64,000 nucleotides of DNA from Adiantum capillus-veneris (GCA_014529385.2 CM043969.1:67218676-67282675); one strand, 5' to 3'; positions 21,423 to 33,666 are shown, numbered from the stretch's first letter. The notes: a model not told the origin generated them from the letters alone. Numbers and translations: made by a program.

Positions 21423-22227
21423 GAGGAATCCCAAACTCCGAGCGAACTTTTTCGAGCGATAGTAAAATCGAACGAGTTAATGAGAGACACTTTATCAAAA
21501 CACACATAGTCAAGAGTTCTTGTAAGTCACTCATTTATGTAAATCACTGATTTCTTCACTTGAGAGACTAAATAAATTGGCCCTATACCTTCCTAAAGAT
21601 GGCGGTCAAATATAAGAATGGATATGCTAAGCAGGAGTTAGGTGCTAGCAAGCCTAGCATTGGATAACTCTTTAGCTTGTTCTTTCTTTTATTGTTTGCT
21701 AGCAAGTAAAAGAAACCTCGTAGCTTTTGCATTACCCAAAGGATTTTGGTAAATTTGTAAAAATCATTTTTCCTGAACACTGGTCTAGCATTACTGACAT
21801 GCTATCTGCAGGCCTTCCTGTGCATCAACACTCTACCCCTACCCCCCCCCCCCCCCCCCCAACCCCCTCCCCTTTACTTTTGCACTATATTTGAGTATCC
21901 TTCAACTATTTGCTTAATTACAACAAACTTTAGTATTTTTCAACTCTTTGCTCATGTGGCAACCTTATTAGCCAACTATCATGAATATTTTCGGATGCTG
22001 CAAATTGATACTGTCACCTATTTGCTGTTATTTGTTGACCAGTATTAGTATCCTTGTTGAGTTTATCTATCAAGATCCCAGAAGACAAAATTGAAGGTGG
22101 ACTATTGCAAGAAAGAAGTTTGTGTTGTTGCATCGACTACAATATGCTTGTCTCCCTACCTTTCTTGAAAAAGAGAATCTTTAGAAAATCCATTAAGATT
22201 TTTTTTTCCCACTTTTTCTAATCCCCC

Positions 22228-22230
<3 letters not shown>

Positions 22231-22301
<71 letters not shown>

Positions 22302-22418
22302 GTGCATGCAATAAACAAACACTCCAGAGTCCAGACCCTCTGTATGCATGCGACCAACAGTCCTCAAGTGCAAAGATTGTTGGGGGCAAGGGCTATATAT
22401 TTTCTTTTTTTGAGAGGC

Positions 22419-22466
<48 letters not shown>
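22231..22466. repeat. Paired (CT)n microsatellites
   Basis: CT runs at about 22231-22298 and 22423-22466 flank about 125 bp of unique sequence inside the MULE-like element. A further CT/CA tract lies at 22682-22722. Confidence 0.9.
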
Positions 22467-22468
<2 letters not shown>

Positions 22469-22680
22469 TTGCTTCTAGAAAACTTGTGATGAGTAGGTGG
22501 TGGAATTTGTTCCACCCAACTATGTGTGGCCTTACTAGAGAGGTAAGGCAAGATTGTTGTTGTGTGTGTAACACTATTAGGCCTTGCTAGTCGTGGGATA
22601 CTATTGGTGAAAGACCATGTGAGAATCAAAATTTATAATCACAAATTTTTATTGACAATAGATGCAATCGTTTAGTCTAA

Positions 22681-22722
<42 letters not shown>

Positions 22723-22724
22723 TT

Positions 22725-25530
22725 GTATAGTAAAAAAAATTCCCTTGAAGGATCATAACTGATGCAGACTCTTTGAGGGAACTAATTTTTTATAACACAC
22801 GGAAGAGCTTTAAAAAAGAAAAGTGTACTCTTTTTTGCATTTTAGTACAAAGAGAGAGAGATAGTTAAAAGAAACTCTATTCGCTCTACTCGCTCCACTC
22901 ACTCTTGCTACACAAAATCTCACCAGATTCCTTCTAGCATTGGCCTCTCTCAGAGCTACATCCAAGCTCCCATACATGCACGGTAATTTGAGTTGAAGAT
23001 GTCTCACTTAGACTCTAAGTTATTGCCATGAGCCAGCTTACCGCAACGGGCTTTGTGTTGACTATATGATAAATTGTATTAAAAAAAGAAAAAACTCATC
23101 GTGGTTTCAGCCATTTCATTTCCATTAGGTGGAATCTCCACCAGATTCCATCTCTATTTCCCGTGATGGAGCGCAAATCCTTAATGAATAACTTAAATAT
23201 TGAATTCAAACCCTCCTCCATTGAGAGAATGGCTCTATCCTCTAACCAAATCACCAATCGCTGCAATCTCTCCACAATATACAAGCAAATAGATGTTAAA
23301 AAAAAATTCCCTCTCATCTTGCCTGTCTCGCATCCACATCTCGCGACCCTCTCGTGTCACCTGGTGCCTCTGCTTTCCTTATGACATCTAGCAAGGGTAG
23401 CAAAGCAAGTGAATGCACTTAACGTGCTTCCCCCTCATGCCTCGTGTAGCCACCTATACCTATCACTCTCTCCCCTCCTCAGCTCGCCCACCATCTGGCA
23501 TCTCCCACTTTCTTATACATTCACAAGATTGTGTGACCCCACTTACTTTATATTCACTATACAAGAAAGGGAAGAGAGTTTTTTTAAAACTCTAAAAGAA
23601 ATCCTCATTGAAGTCCTAAAGGACTTAAAAAGGAGAGTGTTTAAAAAAAGGGGAAATTACCAAAATACCCCTCTAATTTGAGGAAATTCCCAAAATACCC
23701 CTCAAATTTCAAACATTTCCAAAATGCCCTCAATATTTTGTCATAAATTCCCAAAATGCCCTTCAAATTTTCCAAAATTCCCAAAATACCCCTAGTTGTG
23801 AGACTAAATTTCTCGAAAAATAAATTTTTCTGTAGGTCTTCACAAGAAGAGTGATTGTCTATCGTACAAGATGCTAAAACTACAATTTGAGTTGGTTACG
23901 TAGGCTTTGGAGATGAATTGCTTCATTATTTTTAGACATAATTGCCTTTTGCGATGGTAACTGGTGACAAATTACATGCTGAGCACTCAAAAACAAATCT
24001 CAATTGTCAAAAATGAATGAAGATTAGAAAATCTTGAACATTCCAACCAAAATAGATACAAGGGTATTTTGGGAATTTTTTAAATTTGAGGGGTATTTTG
24101 GGAATTTCCTCAAATTAGAGGGGTATTTTGGTAATTTTCCCTTTAAAAAAACAAATTGTTTTTTAAAAAACTCTCTTGTTGTAGTCCTTTTAGAGAGGCT
24201 TTCTTTTTAAAAAAAACTATGTCTTCTCATTGAGGAAAAAAAAAACTATGTTTTCTCATTGAGTACACAACAAAAAACTCAACCTCTCTATGGTCGTCCC
24301 CCTTTCTCTTCCCTCGTTGCACATACGCACCTCCCTTCACTCCTATTTGTAGCTCTTGCAAGGCAAGACACCATGCAACTCTAGTTGATAGTGCACCATC
24401 ATGATTACTAGAGTCGAACTGCCATCTTGGAGGTGGCTTCGATCCTCTTGAGCTTTTCAATGATGTCATCACTGGTGCTTGTAATGAACAATAACGCAAA
24501 CCAAAGTTGCATCGTGCTAGCTCTGACGATCATCAACAAGCAGCCATGCACACTTTGAGCTCCGACGGCTATCCTCACTGACCATTTCACACGACCCTCG
24601 AGCCCCCCTTGTCTTGCCCACTTCACCATCACCTCCTTTTCATGTGAGTTATCTACGTGCAAGCCCACACGTGTGTGATCCAAGCTTTGGTAAATCCCTC
24701 TCGCGTGCAGCAAGCACAAATATCTATGAGTCCAAAAATCTGCCAAGATTCTTCAAAATCAAATACTTCAATTTCTCTCCCACTGCTGCACTATACAGAA
24801 CAAAAAGAACTTGCCTTTTACTTTTCCCTCTACTTCCTTTCCCTGCCTACACGTGCCCATTCCCTCCTTTTTCCCTTCAAAGCTATGGAAGCATCTCCCA
24901 AGATTTTGGTTGAAACAAATGAATGCAAAATTGGCACCACCTATTTTTGTATAGTGAAGTAGGTGTGCCAAACGAGCTCATGAAGGGTATCTTAATCGAT
25001 ACCATTTGGAAACAAGAGTAAAAGCAAAGGGACGAATTGAAACCAAAAATTAGAAGGTGGAGGCATTTGACGCATGGAAGGGCTTATGGTTGGAGCTGTA
25101 GGGTTGGATGTGTGGTGGGGACAGTGGAGATGCTAGCGTGCCATAGTGTTCCAGGTGTTACCACAGGTGATGGGGGAGCAATAAAACCTTTCTTGCTGTA
25201 TGGAGGGGTTGGCAAAGACAACAGTAACATCTTCAAGGTGGCCTAGCTTAACTCGTCACCATGTTTTTGACTCTGACATCCTGGGTTCAATGGTGGAGGT
25301 CTACATGTCCAAGTCAATGCTTGATGCGAGGCTTTGAACGAACCCAGAGAGATTCCATGAATACAAAGTGAATAAAGTTTTCTCTTATTTGTCTCTTTTT
25401 GTACTAAATGCAAAAGTGAATACACTTTTGTTTTTTAAAGCTTTTCAATGTGCTGAAAAAAATTTCTCCCTCAACAATGGCACGGCACGCCGGGCACATC
25501 CTTTGAGGAATTTTTTTTTTCTACCACAAA
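22725..25530. mobile_element. Inverted-repeat element nested in the MULE-like element
   Basis: About 160 bp at 22725-22885 recur in reverse complement at about 25365-25530. They share GTAnAnnAAAAAAATTCC, TTGAGGGA, AGCTTTAAAAAA, AAAAGTGTA and GCATTTAGTAC blocks in the same order. The arms are diverged, roughly 70-75 percent by eye. The 2.5-kb interior has no recognisable protein. No clear target duplication was found, so an old TIR transposon or an inverted duplication are both possible. Confidence 0.5.
23641..24150. mobile_element. MITE-like hairpin element
   Basis: The left arm 23641-23709 and right arm 24082-24150 are near-perfect reverse complements built around GGTAATTT/AAATTACC and GGGTATTTTGGGAATTT repeats. 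Further degenerate copies of the same 20-bp motif lie just inside each arm. Size, lack of coding and arm structure suit a miniature inverted-repeat element. Additional weaker complementarity (AGGACT, GAGAGT) lies outside the arms. Confidence 0.7.
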
Positions 25531-25949
25531 AAGAGAGAGGGAGAGAGTAGGGCAAAAAAAATTCATTTTCCCTAATAACCAGTGAAGATGGTAAACGTGG
25601 ATTTTTCTCGATTTTTAGGTCAAAATTTGAAGCTTTTGCTGGTAGTTACACTAAACTTGTGCAAATTTCTCATTTTTCTTAAAGGCTAGCTCAAAATCTA
25701 GCCGCGAGAATTTATAATTTCAATCGTTAAAATAGATTGGACCCCTATTAGAGTCTCGCTTGTTTATTTTTAATTTCTATACACATCCAGAGTTTTAGGA
25801 AAAAGGGTCCATTCACTTTCGTATTTTAGAATGGTTTCTACGTCCCTTGTCACACTACGGCACCTATCCCACTCTCCTTTTGCAAATGGCCATTAACATT
25901 GTTGTCACACTGGACTTGAAAACAAAAGCTATGCATTTTTTGCGGTGAA

Positions 25950-26045
25950 TGGGATTAGCCGAGGTGGTTAAACCGACAGCTTAGACGCGGTCTGTCACGG
26001 TTCGATGCCTCTGAAATGAACTCCCACGTGCACTTTTTGTAGTTG
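25950..26045 (+). other. tRNA-like promoter head, possible SINE
   Basis: TAGCCGAGGTGGTTAAAC (25956 on) resembles an A box of Leu/Ser-type tRNAs, and GGTTCGATGCC (25999-26009) fits a B box, with SINE-like spacing. The rest does not fold as a tRNA, so a decayed tRNA-derived SINE is more likely than a tRNA gene. A second B-box-like GGTTCAAATC lies near 26817. Confidence 0.35.
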
Positions 26046-26706
26046 GCTGTCAAGGATGCAAGGCCGTCCCTCTAACAAGGGGTGGAAGCAAACTTTTTGA
26101 CAATTAGGCTTTCGACAATTTTAAGATTCTTAGAGATGGATAGACACCATCTCAAGGAATGTTACCCTTTTGTGAATTTTAAAATATAATATTGCTCAAC
26201 AATTAGGCATCTGACACATGGTGCTTCTCAAACCCTCATTCTCCCTTTTCTCAACGCCCTCATTATATGTCTCTCTCAATTACAAGAGCTTGATACTATA
26301 CAAATTATAAAGATTCTCTCTCCCTCATTTTTTTGCCTAACTAATAACCCTCACCCACACGTACTCCTTATCTAGCCTATGCTTCACTACACCCTGGGGC
26401 TTGCCCTAATCCTCTATTAGCTTCCACCTTAGCCTACATTCACGAGCACATGTACAATATGAGAGAGAGACAGAGAGACGATCTTGTGTGCTATGGTCAA
26501 AGAGAGAATAGAGCACATTTGTAGCAAGAGAGAAAGAGTGAGGGGAAGCAAGAGGAGAGACAAAGAGTATGTGGCATGTCTGTGCCCTAAAACTCTAAGA
26601 GCTCATGAGTTGTGTTTCTTGAATAAGGGCGTGCATACAAGAATTGGCACACATAGATCATTGATCTATCAGGCTTTGAATGTGGTCTCCATATGTTATG
26701 GGGAGA

Positions 26707-26744
<38 letters not shown>

Positions 26745-26918
26745 AGAACAAAATTATAGGCATGGTTCCTAGGTGGCTTGCCCCCCTCTGCTTCGTCCTT
26801 GATGTTTGAGGATGGGGTTCAAATCGCACCACATAGGACAACATGAGCCCATGCTGTAAAAATATTCGCTCGGATTTTCGTTTGCTCGCAAAATGTCGCT
26901 CGGTGTATGGTAAGACTC

Positions 26919-27888
26919 CATTTCAATTAAGTGTATTTATTCAAGTAGGAAAGAATGATTTTGGAATATATTGTCTGAAGTAGGAAAGATTATTTGCTAG
27001 GGAAAATTTAGCTCGGCCAGTTCATTTTCAATTCCAATGTTGATTTAATCATGATCCCCCTCTTGATCACAGGAGGCGGCTCGCGAAGATTTCGCAGTAG
27101 CTAGAGTTACTAGCTTAGGGCCTATATCCACGACTTGCGTTCTTTGCGGTGGATACCCACGACTTGCGTTCTTTGCAGTGGGATGTCCATGTCGTGCTTT
27201 TTATGCGGTGGACAAGTCTAGTTGTATGGGCAACTAGGTGACAACGGGTGGAGTTAACACTCGCTGGGGGATTTCGTGCCTCCAGAACATTGGAATTTTT
27301 AATGAAATGAGTTTTGAGTGAATTTTTACTAGAAAATATTGTTTTGGTGCCGCTTGTAATACTGTCTGAAGGGCTGTCCTAATGAATCTTGTGAATCGGA
27401 ACTTAATCAATGAACTTATATGTTGAACAACCATTGTGGTAGTAATTAGGACACACAAGGAAGTGTGAGTGTGGGGGTGGAAAGTGGGGGCTTGGCTCGG
27501 GTTGCCAATGCCTATGAGAAGGGTGGTCCCAATTGGTCGGGAACTCTCTGTCCCCATAGTATGGTAAATGACACTAGAATTGCTCATTGCACCAAAAGCA
27601 GTGAAGTCCCAAGTGTATGTTCCTTTGAAAGAAATGGGGAAAAAGGCACTCGAGACTTCTCTCCTTCTGGAAGGTGAGTCTTAGGACCTATAATTGGTTG
27701 GACACGCTTTCCCCTGTGGGGTGGAACTAGATCTCGTTGCTAGTAGGCTCGACTCAATTCACTTGGTGATGAGAGCTCGTCCGCTAGTTGATCCCTTATA
27801 CCACTTTGTTTGCTTTCGCTATAGATCTAGTGGCGACTAGGTTTACCATCAAAACCGTCGTTTGAGATGACGGGGTGGGGACCTCACA
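26919..27888 (+). mobile_element. Family A LTR copy 3, right part
   Basis: It resumes with the target duplication, runs collinear with 11685-12621 of LTR copy 2 and ends CCTCACA. No primer site follows, consistent with a 3' LTR. Sequence beyond 27888 is unrelated to family A. Confidence 0.9.
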
Positions 27889-29439
27889 TGTAAATTGGGG
27901 AAAAATTTATCCAAACTTGTTGAAAATTGATTCATAGGCTTATATTGATGTGATAAACATGGGTACATGCTCAGTTGACCAAAAAGATGCAAAAAGCTGC
28001 AAGTTGTAAATAATCGCGATTATTTATATTTGCCCTATTTTTCAACTTTTTTTTATCAAGTTAGCATACCACTAGTTTTACATGTTGTAATAAGCCCACA
28101 AACCAAATTTGGTAAGATTTGGATCACTAGATTGAAAATTGTGGACCAAATTTGCAAAGTTAGTCTGCGGACAAAAATTGATGACCATTTGACCAAAAAT
28201 TGTCCAAACTTGATAAAACTTGGCTAGTGACCTTAACTTGAGGTGCTTAACAGATTTGTGCCAAAGTTGGAACAAAAAGTTGCAAAAATATAGCTGGAGT
28301 AAATAATTGCGATTATTTACATCTGTTTCAAAATGTGAAAATTTTGCAAATTTGAGTATACCACAAGGTCAAGCATATCAAATAGACTCCACAAATCAAT
28401 TTTGGTGAAATTTGCATCACAAAAGTGAGACTTAAGCCAGATTCTTGAAATTAGAGTCTACGGACACAAAACAGTTTATAAACTTGATCAGATTTTGTTC
28501 AAACTTGTTGAAACTTGTCCAGGGACATTAACAAGTTGTATACTTGCCAAACCAATCCAGAAAGTGCAAAAAACTAGCAAAAGTAAATAATCATAATTCT
28601 TTACTACTGCTACCCAGGGACATCAGTTTTGACTTTTGAACTTGTACAATGCTAGACTAACATGATACAAAGCCACCGGGCAATTTTCGGTTCAAGCTGA
28701 TCCAAATTGGTACATGTTCACTCAGTTTCCAGGTTGTAGATTAAACCTTTGATTTTTAGCTAAAGTCGAATCGAAAAGTCAATTTTTGACTCCCATAGCT
28801 CGCTTTGAAGTGATACATATAGACCAATCATGGGAGTTAGCAAAAACTCTACTGTCTTTATAGAAGAATAGCTAACTTGATCAAATTTGTATAGGAATCA
28901 GGTTGCAGACGAAGAATCAGTGGCTTGACAGAAAGTTGCAATCAAGTCAAGTGGAACTTGACGACAAGTCAATCTAAGGTAAGTACTCTAACCAGGGCTT
29001 CATAAGTCTATATAAACCTTAGATCTGGTCGTGTACTAGGAAATCAGGGCATACTCGGAGAAACCTCTAGTAGAGTGTCCACCGAAGACAGCGTGAATCA
29101 AGGCAATTCCTGGCACACAATCCTTGAAGAAGTCTCATACACTTTTTCAGATTCAACATCTGAAATGTCTTCTTACTCGACTCACTCGAAAACCGGAACG
29201 ACAGTGCACTATAAGCATATACTCTCTTTGAGAGACCATTAGGGCTGCTTAAAAAGGTGATAGTCAATTCCTGTGGAATTGAATATCAACACACTTTTGC
29301 CATAGTAGAATTTGGGAAAAAAACTCAATTATGAAATCATATTGGGAAGACCTTTCAAGCGACAGGTACAACTTATCCAAGATTGGGGAAACAATTATCC
29401 GTACTTGAAGCAAGTGGGATCTATAACAAGAGTAAATCT
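27889..29439 (+). repeat. Leader of element B with palindrome-led repeats
   Basis: Three units of about 290 bp start at 28007, 28299 and 28583. Each opens with a palindrome of the TAAATAATCGCGATTATTTA type (perfect over 20 bases at 28007-28026, degenerate in the next two) and continues with related sequence such as AAGCCCACAAACCAAATTTGG. A TATA-like CTATATAAACC lies at about 29009. No ORF is supported. The leader directly abuts the A LTR, so the 5' LTR of B is missing or lies in this stretch unrecognised. Confidence 0.65.
28007..28026. repeat. Perfect 20-bp palindrome, unit 1 of the B leader
   Basis: TAAATAATCGCGATTATTTA. Relatives occur at 28299-28320, 28583-28604, 36198-36216, 36481-36502 and 36776-36795, with a weak one near 41106. 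It could be a dimeric factor site or a hairpin in the genomic RNA. Confidence 0.8.
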
Positions 29440-30330
29440 AAAAGATCACACTTATAGAGATGTCTGAAAACACCCATACAAGAGTTTGATTCAGTCTCTT
29501 CGGCTGAAACTAAGCTTCCATCCTGCTTAAACAAAGACACACCTATTTGGATGTGTGGAGCTTCAGAAAATGGAAGTTTTAAACGAGAAGAATGTATTCT
29601 AGAAAGGGACTGCACAGACGAAGCCTATGTACTTGAACCCTTTCTAGAGCATTTGTTTGAGCCATTCGAGTGGACTTAATTTTTAGCGACAATGGATGTA
29701 TGTGTGAATACGTCCATGCCTACTCAATTTTGCAATGAGCATGGCTACGACATAATTTTTGTCCAAATGATTTCAATCCTCAACATTGAAGACGAAGATG
29801 ACGAACCCAAGGACTTGATGAAAGCTCAACAAGTCTTTTTAGACCTCTATTACGATGCAACAAATGAGTTAGATGAACACTCAGCTGCCTCAAAAGGTTC
29901 GGGGTTAGAAAAAGAACATGTGAGAGCTAAGCTACTCTTGAAAGGAAGAGAGGAAATTTTTTTTGACTTTTCCAACCAGAAATCGAGAAGACAAAAATGG
30001 TATAGACAAAAAAGAGACACCAAAAACGTAAAAACATGACCTTTACCATCAGTCTCCAGTAGAACACGATTCCTGATGCAAATAGATGCAAATGATTCTG
30101 TCAAGGAAAAAATCACTGACAAATATCCTTCAATCAAAAATTCAAAAATGTCTAAAACATCGCGCAAATCAAGGAAGGATACTCAAGTAAACCCACAGGA
30201 TAAGAAACCACTCATGACCCGAGTTGAGCAAAAAAAAAAAAATCAAGAGTCAAAAAAAGCTCTAAAGGAGATATATACAACCAAAATGGAAACCACGGAA
30301 GGAGATGGTAGGGATGTAATAAAATCATAG
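29440..30330 (+). pseudogene. B pol N-terminal extension
   Basis: From about 29440 the frame of the 29692 Met can be read with one stop at about 29677, through VLEPFLEHLFEPFEW and ILNIEDEDDEPKDLM to a basic, Lys-rich segment (29980-30330). It resembles the low-complexity region ahead of RT in Tat/Athila-type elements. I find no D-T/S-G protease site in it, which matters because a protease-like domain lies at the other end of pol. Several frame breaks are present. Confidence 0.5.
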
Positions 30331-32093
30331 TCGAACAACCTGTTAGGGAACTACATAAACAGGGCGAGTCCTACGAAGGGCCTGAAAAATGCTAAAAAAA
30401 TAGACCTCGCTGAATCGGGAGAAGACCCTAGACCGGCTTACATTGCGAATGACCTAATAGAAGAAGAAGAAGAGCTCTTGCTGAGTTTGCTAAAAGAATA
30501 CCGAGATATCTTAGCTTGGTCTTACAAGGATCTCAAGGGTGTTGATCCAGAAATCTGTCAACATGTCATACCCATGAGAGATGATGCAAAACCAAGTAGA
30601 CAATGTCTATACACGTATAATGAAACATTTGCCAGGAAGATAAACGAATAGATTGAAAAACTAAAGGAAGCCAAATTCATTAACGAAACTGAACACATAG
30701 ATTGGGTGTCTTCAATTGTGGTAGTACCCAAGAAGAATGGAAAATTACGAGTGTGTGTTAATCTCAAAAAGGTGAATGCAGCTACCATTAGAGACAACTT
30801 TCGCCTTCCAATCACTAAGCATGTTTTAGAACGAGTTGCAGGAAAAGAAGCTTACAAATTCTTAGATGGCTTTTCGAGATACAATCAACTTTTGGTTGAC
30901 CCAAAAGATCAGCCCAAACTGCTTTTGCAACAGAATGGGGTATTTTTGCCTATCCGGTTATGCCATTTGGGTTAACTAATGCTCCAGCCACATTTCAAAG
31001 GTTGATGAGCCATGCTTTTAAAGAATATCTTAGGAAATTCTTAGAAGTATATATGGATGATCTATGCGTACATTCATCAATCCGGGCTGATAATTTTGAA
31101 TACCTCAAAAAGGTATTTGAAAAATGTAGACTTTATAGGATTTGCATAAATCCTGAAAAGTGCACATTCATGGGTAGACAAGGAAAAATTCTTGGACATA
31201 TAGTGTCTAAAAATGGCATAGCTACTGATATCAAAAAAATTCATGTCATTGCTAATTTGCCTAGACCAACAACAGTCACGGGGGTACAAGCCTTCATGGG
31301 GCATTGTGGATATTACCGACGGTTCATCTACATGTATGCTACAAATGCAAAACCCATGTATAGCTTGATTACACACTTTGAGTGGACCGAGACATGTGAA
31401 GAATCCTTGATCAAGCTTAAGCAAGCTCTCACCTCAGCTCCAATATTGAAAGCACCAGATTGGAATACGATATTCCACGTACATGTAGATGCTTCCAATT
31501 TTGCTATCGGTTGTATACTAGCTCAACCAGGAGACGAAAAAATTGACTTTCCTATTTCTTATGCTAGCCGGCAGTTGAACATGGTGGAAAAGAATTACAC
31601 CACCACCAAAAGGGAAGGATTAGGAATGATCTATGCCGTTAAAAAGTATAGACATTACCTATTAGCCAACAAGTTTGTGTTCTTTATAGACCATCAAGCT
31701 TTGTTGTATTTGGTCAACAAGCCATGCAACACAGGAAGAATAGTGAGATGGTTCATCATTCTTCTAAACTTTGATTTCACTGTGGTTGTAAAAAAGGGCA
31801 CTACACATCAACGAGTAGATCATTTGTCAAGGATTGTTTCAGGAGAATCACCTAAAGGGGTAGATAATCATCTACCAGATGCCTATTTGTTCTCCGTGGA
31901 AATTATACCTCAATGGTCGGAAAACATTGTGTCATTGATGACAATAGCTCAAGTGGATTCACAAATACCACTTCCTTTCACGATCAGATTAATCGAGAAA
32001 TCGGCTATGTATCAATTACTAGCTGGTAGGCTATACAAAAGAATTCGAGATGGAATATTGCTCTTATGCATTAATCCTGAAGAAAAAAAATAG
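30331..32093 (+). pseudogene. pol: B reverse transcriptase and RNase H (Ty3/gypsy, Tat/Athila-like)
   Basis: RT motifs in order: LAWSYKDLKGVDP, WVSSIVVVPKKNGKLRVCVN, AYKFLDGFSRYNQ, MPFGLTNAPATFQRLM and the catalytic YMDD (near 31053). A frameshift near 30950 separates the two halves and a TAG lies at about 30649. RNase H follows with HVHVDASNFAIG (near 31480), the TTKREGLGMIYAVKKY helix and FFIDHQALLYLV (near 31680). The frame is open from 30960 to 32093, 377 codons. The motif style, especially the plant-specific MPFGLTNAPATFQRLM and LRKFLEVYMDDL, points to the Tat/Athila branch. Confidence 0.85.
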
Positions 32094-32341
32094 TACCCGA
32101 GTCAAGCACATGTTACCATAGTAGGACTTCACTTTGCAAAAGACCAAATTATGCAACAAATCTTGAGACTTGGAGTATTTTGGTCAAGTATGAGGAGTGA
32201 TGTTCGATCTTTTGTAAAGGATTGTCCTCAATGTAAAAAAAAAACATCCATACCTCATGTAACGTTGTTTCAAATGTCACTTGTTCCTAAGTGGAGTAAC
32301 TATCTGTTTACTTACTTACGAGCCAAACATTTCCTAAAGAT
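32094..32341 (+). pseudogene. B first integrase-type zinc finger module
   Basis: A readable H-x6-H-x30-C-x2-C finger: His pair at about 32107-32133, Cys pair CPQC at about 32224-32235. It is followed by a linker to a TGA at 32343. A second finger with identical spacing follows at 32483-32610 before the integrase core. Related element D has only one. This is a tandem duplication of the module between RNase H and integrase. Confidence 0.7.
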
Positions 32342-33666
32342 ATGAGTAAACGCCGTCAAAGAGCAATTGAAACTGAAGGAAGAGACTATGCTCTTATTGA
32401 GAACCAATTGTATCAGAGAGGTAAAGATCAAAATTTGCATCTTTGTGCAAATGAAGACGAGTATATTATGATTATAGAACAAGCACATGCTGGATTAGTT
32501 GGAGGTCACTTTTCTAGTGAGACCACCATAAGAGCAATCTTGATGGCAGGCATATGGTGGCCAACACTTTTTGCAGATGCTAAAGAATATGTTCGAAGGT
32601 GTGATGCTTGTTAAAGAGAAAAAATGCCAACACGTGTAGATAGCATCCCCTTAAGACCAATGATAGGGGCTAGAGATTTTGCAAAATGGGGTATAGATTT
32701 TGTTGGGCCAATACAGCCACCTGCTTATAGAACCCAAGCTCAATATATCATTGTAGCTACGGACTATTTGACCAAGTGGGCCGAGGCTAAAGCAACTCAA
32801 AAGAATGGTACCAGAACCACTGCTGCATTCTTATATGAGTATGTATTCACAAGATATGGACTGCCAATAGAAATTGTTAGTGATCGAGGAACTCATTTCC
32901 TCAATGAGGTAATCAAGTATTTGCTTAATGAGTTTATGTTCATTCATAACAAATCAGCTCCCTATCACCCACAAGCAAACGGACAAGCTGAGCATACGAA
33001 CAAAATTCTCAGCTCAGTTCTGACTAAAGTGGTTAGTTTAGGAAGGACAGACTGGGAAATGAATCTCCATGCTGCTCTATGGGCTTAGTGAGTTTCATTC
33101 AAAACAGCTTTAAATGCTACACCCTTTAACCTTGTTTATGGTCTTGATGCCATACTACCAATAGAATTTCTATTGCCTACATTAAGGGTAGCACAAAATC
33201 TCGGGTGGAATGGACATGAATTGTCAGAAAGACTTGAAGATTTGGAAAATCTAGATGAGCAAAGGGTAACTGTTGTAGCTCACATCTATGCACAAAAGCG
33301 GAAACAAAAATAGTTTTTTGATTCCCACTTAAGCACAAAAATCTTCAAGAAAGGGGACTTAGTTTTAGTCTATTCCCTTAAGCAACACATTCCCAAGTTT
33401 AAGAAAAAGGGAAACAGACCGTTTATCATTGAAGATGTATCTCCAAGTGGAGCCGTAAAATTGTCCACACTAGATGGTGAACCAATGGCTAATTGGATTA
33501 GTGGATGTGGTTTAAAGAAATACAATTTTTCACTAACCAATGAATTGCTAAAAAGAATGCATGCAGCCAAGCAAAGGAAGATTAAACGACAACAGGTTAT
33601 TGATGAAGCCCAAGAGGAAGCTCGGTTTTGGGTACTCAAATGGAAAGCTGCTCTCAAAAATCAATA
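32342..33666 (+). pseudogene. pol: B integrase with second zinc finger
   Basis: The finger (HAGLVGGH ... CDAC) is followed by a stop at 32612 and then the core. First Asp is in GIDFVGP, second in VSDRGTHF, Glu in NGQAEHTNK, so the D,D,E triad is present. Stops lie at about 33088 and 33312. The C-terminal part has KGDLVLVY and GPRP-like NRPFIIEDVS (33351-33440), then a Lys/Glu-rich helix-forming linker (ELLKRMHAAKQRKIKRQQ) leading into the protease-like domain. No chromodomain. Confidence 0.85.

Larger units (their letters stand above)
21423..26918. mobile_element. Non-autonomous MULE-like DNA transposon, 5496 bp
   Basis: The ends form a gapless 53-bp imperfect terminal inverted repeat (21423-21475 and 26866-26918, about 38 of 53 matching). 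The element starts and ends with G on its respective strands and is flanked by an imperfect 9-bp duplication, which is the Mutator-like size. Each terminus has three CGAGCGA-type heptads spaced about 15-16 bp apart. No transposase is recognisable. Short ORFs inside look random. It carries a poly-C run (21841-21860), long CT tracts, nested inverted-repeat elements and one or two tRNA-like promoters. Capture of host sequence cannot be excluded. Confidence 0.75.

Noticed and set aside
25950-26045. A functional tRNA gene
   Set aside because: Only A- and B-box-like motifs are present. No acceptor stem or anticodon arm closes, so a SINE remnant is the better call.
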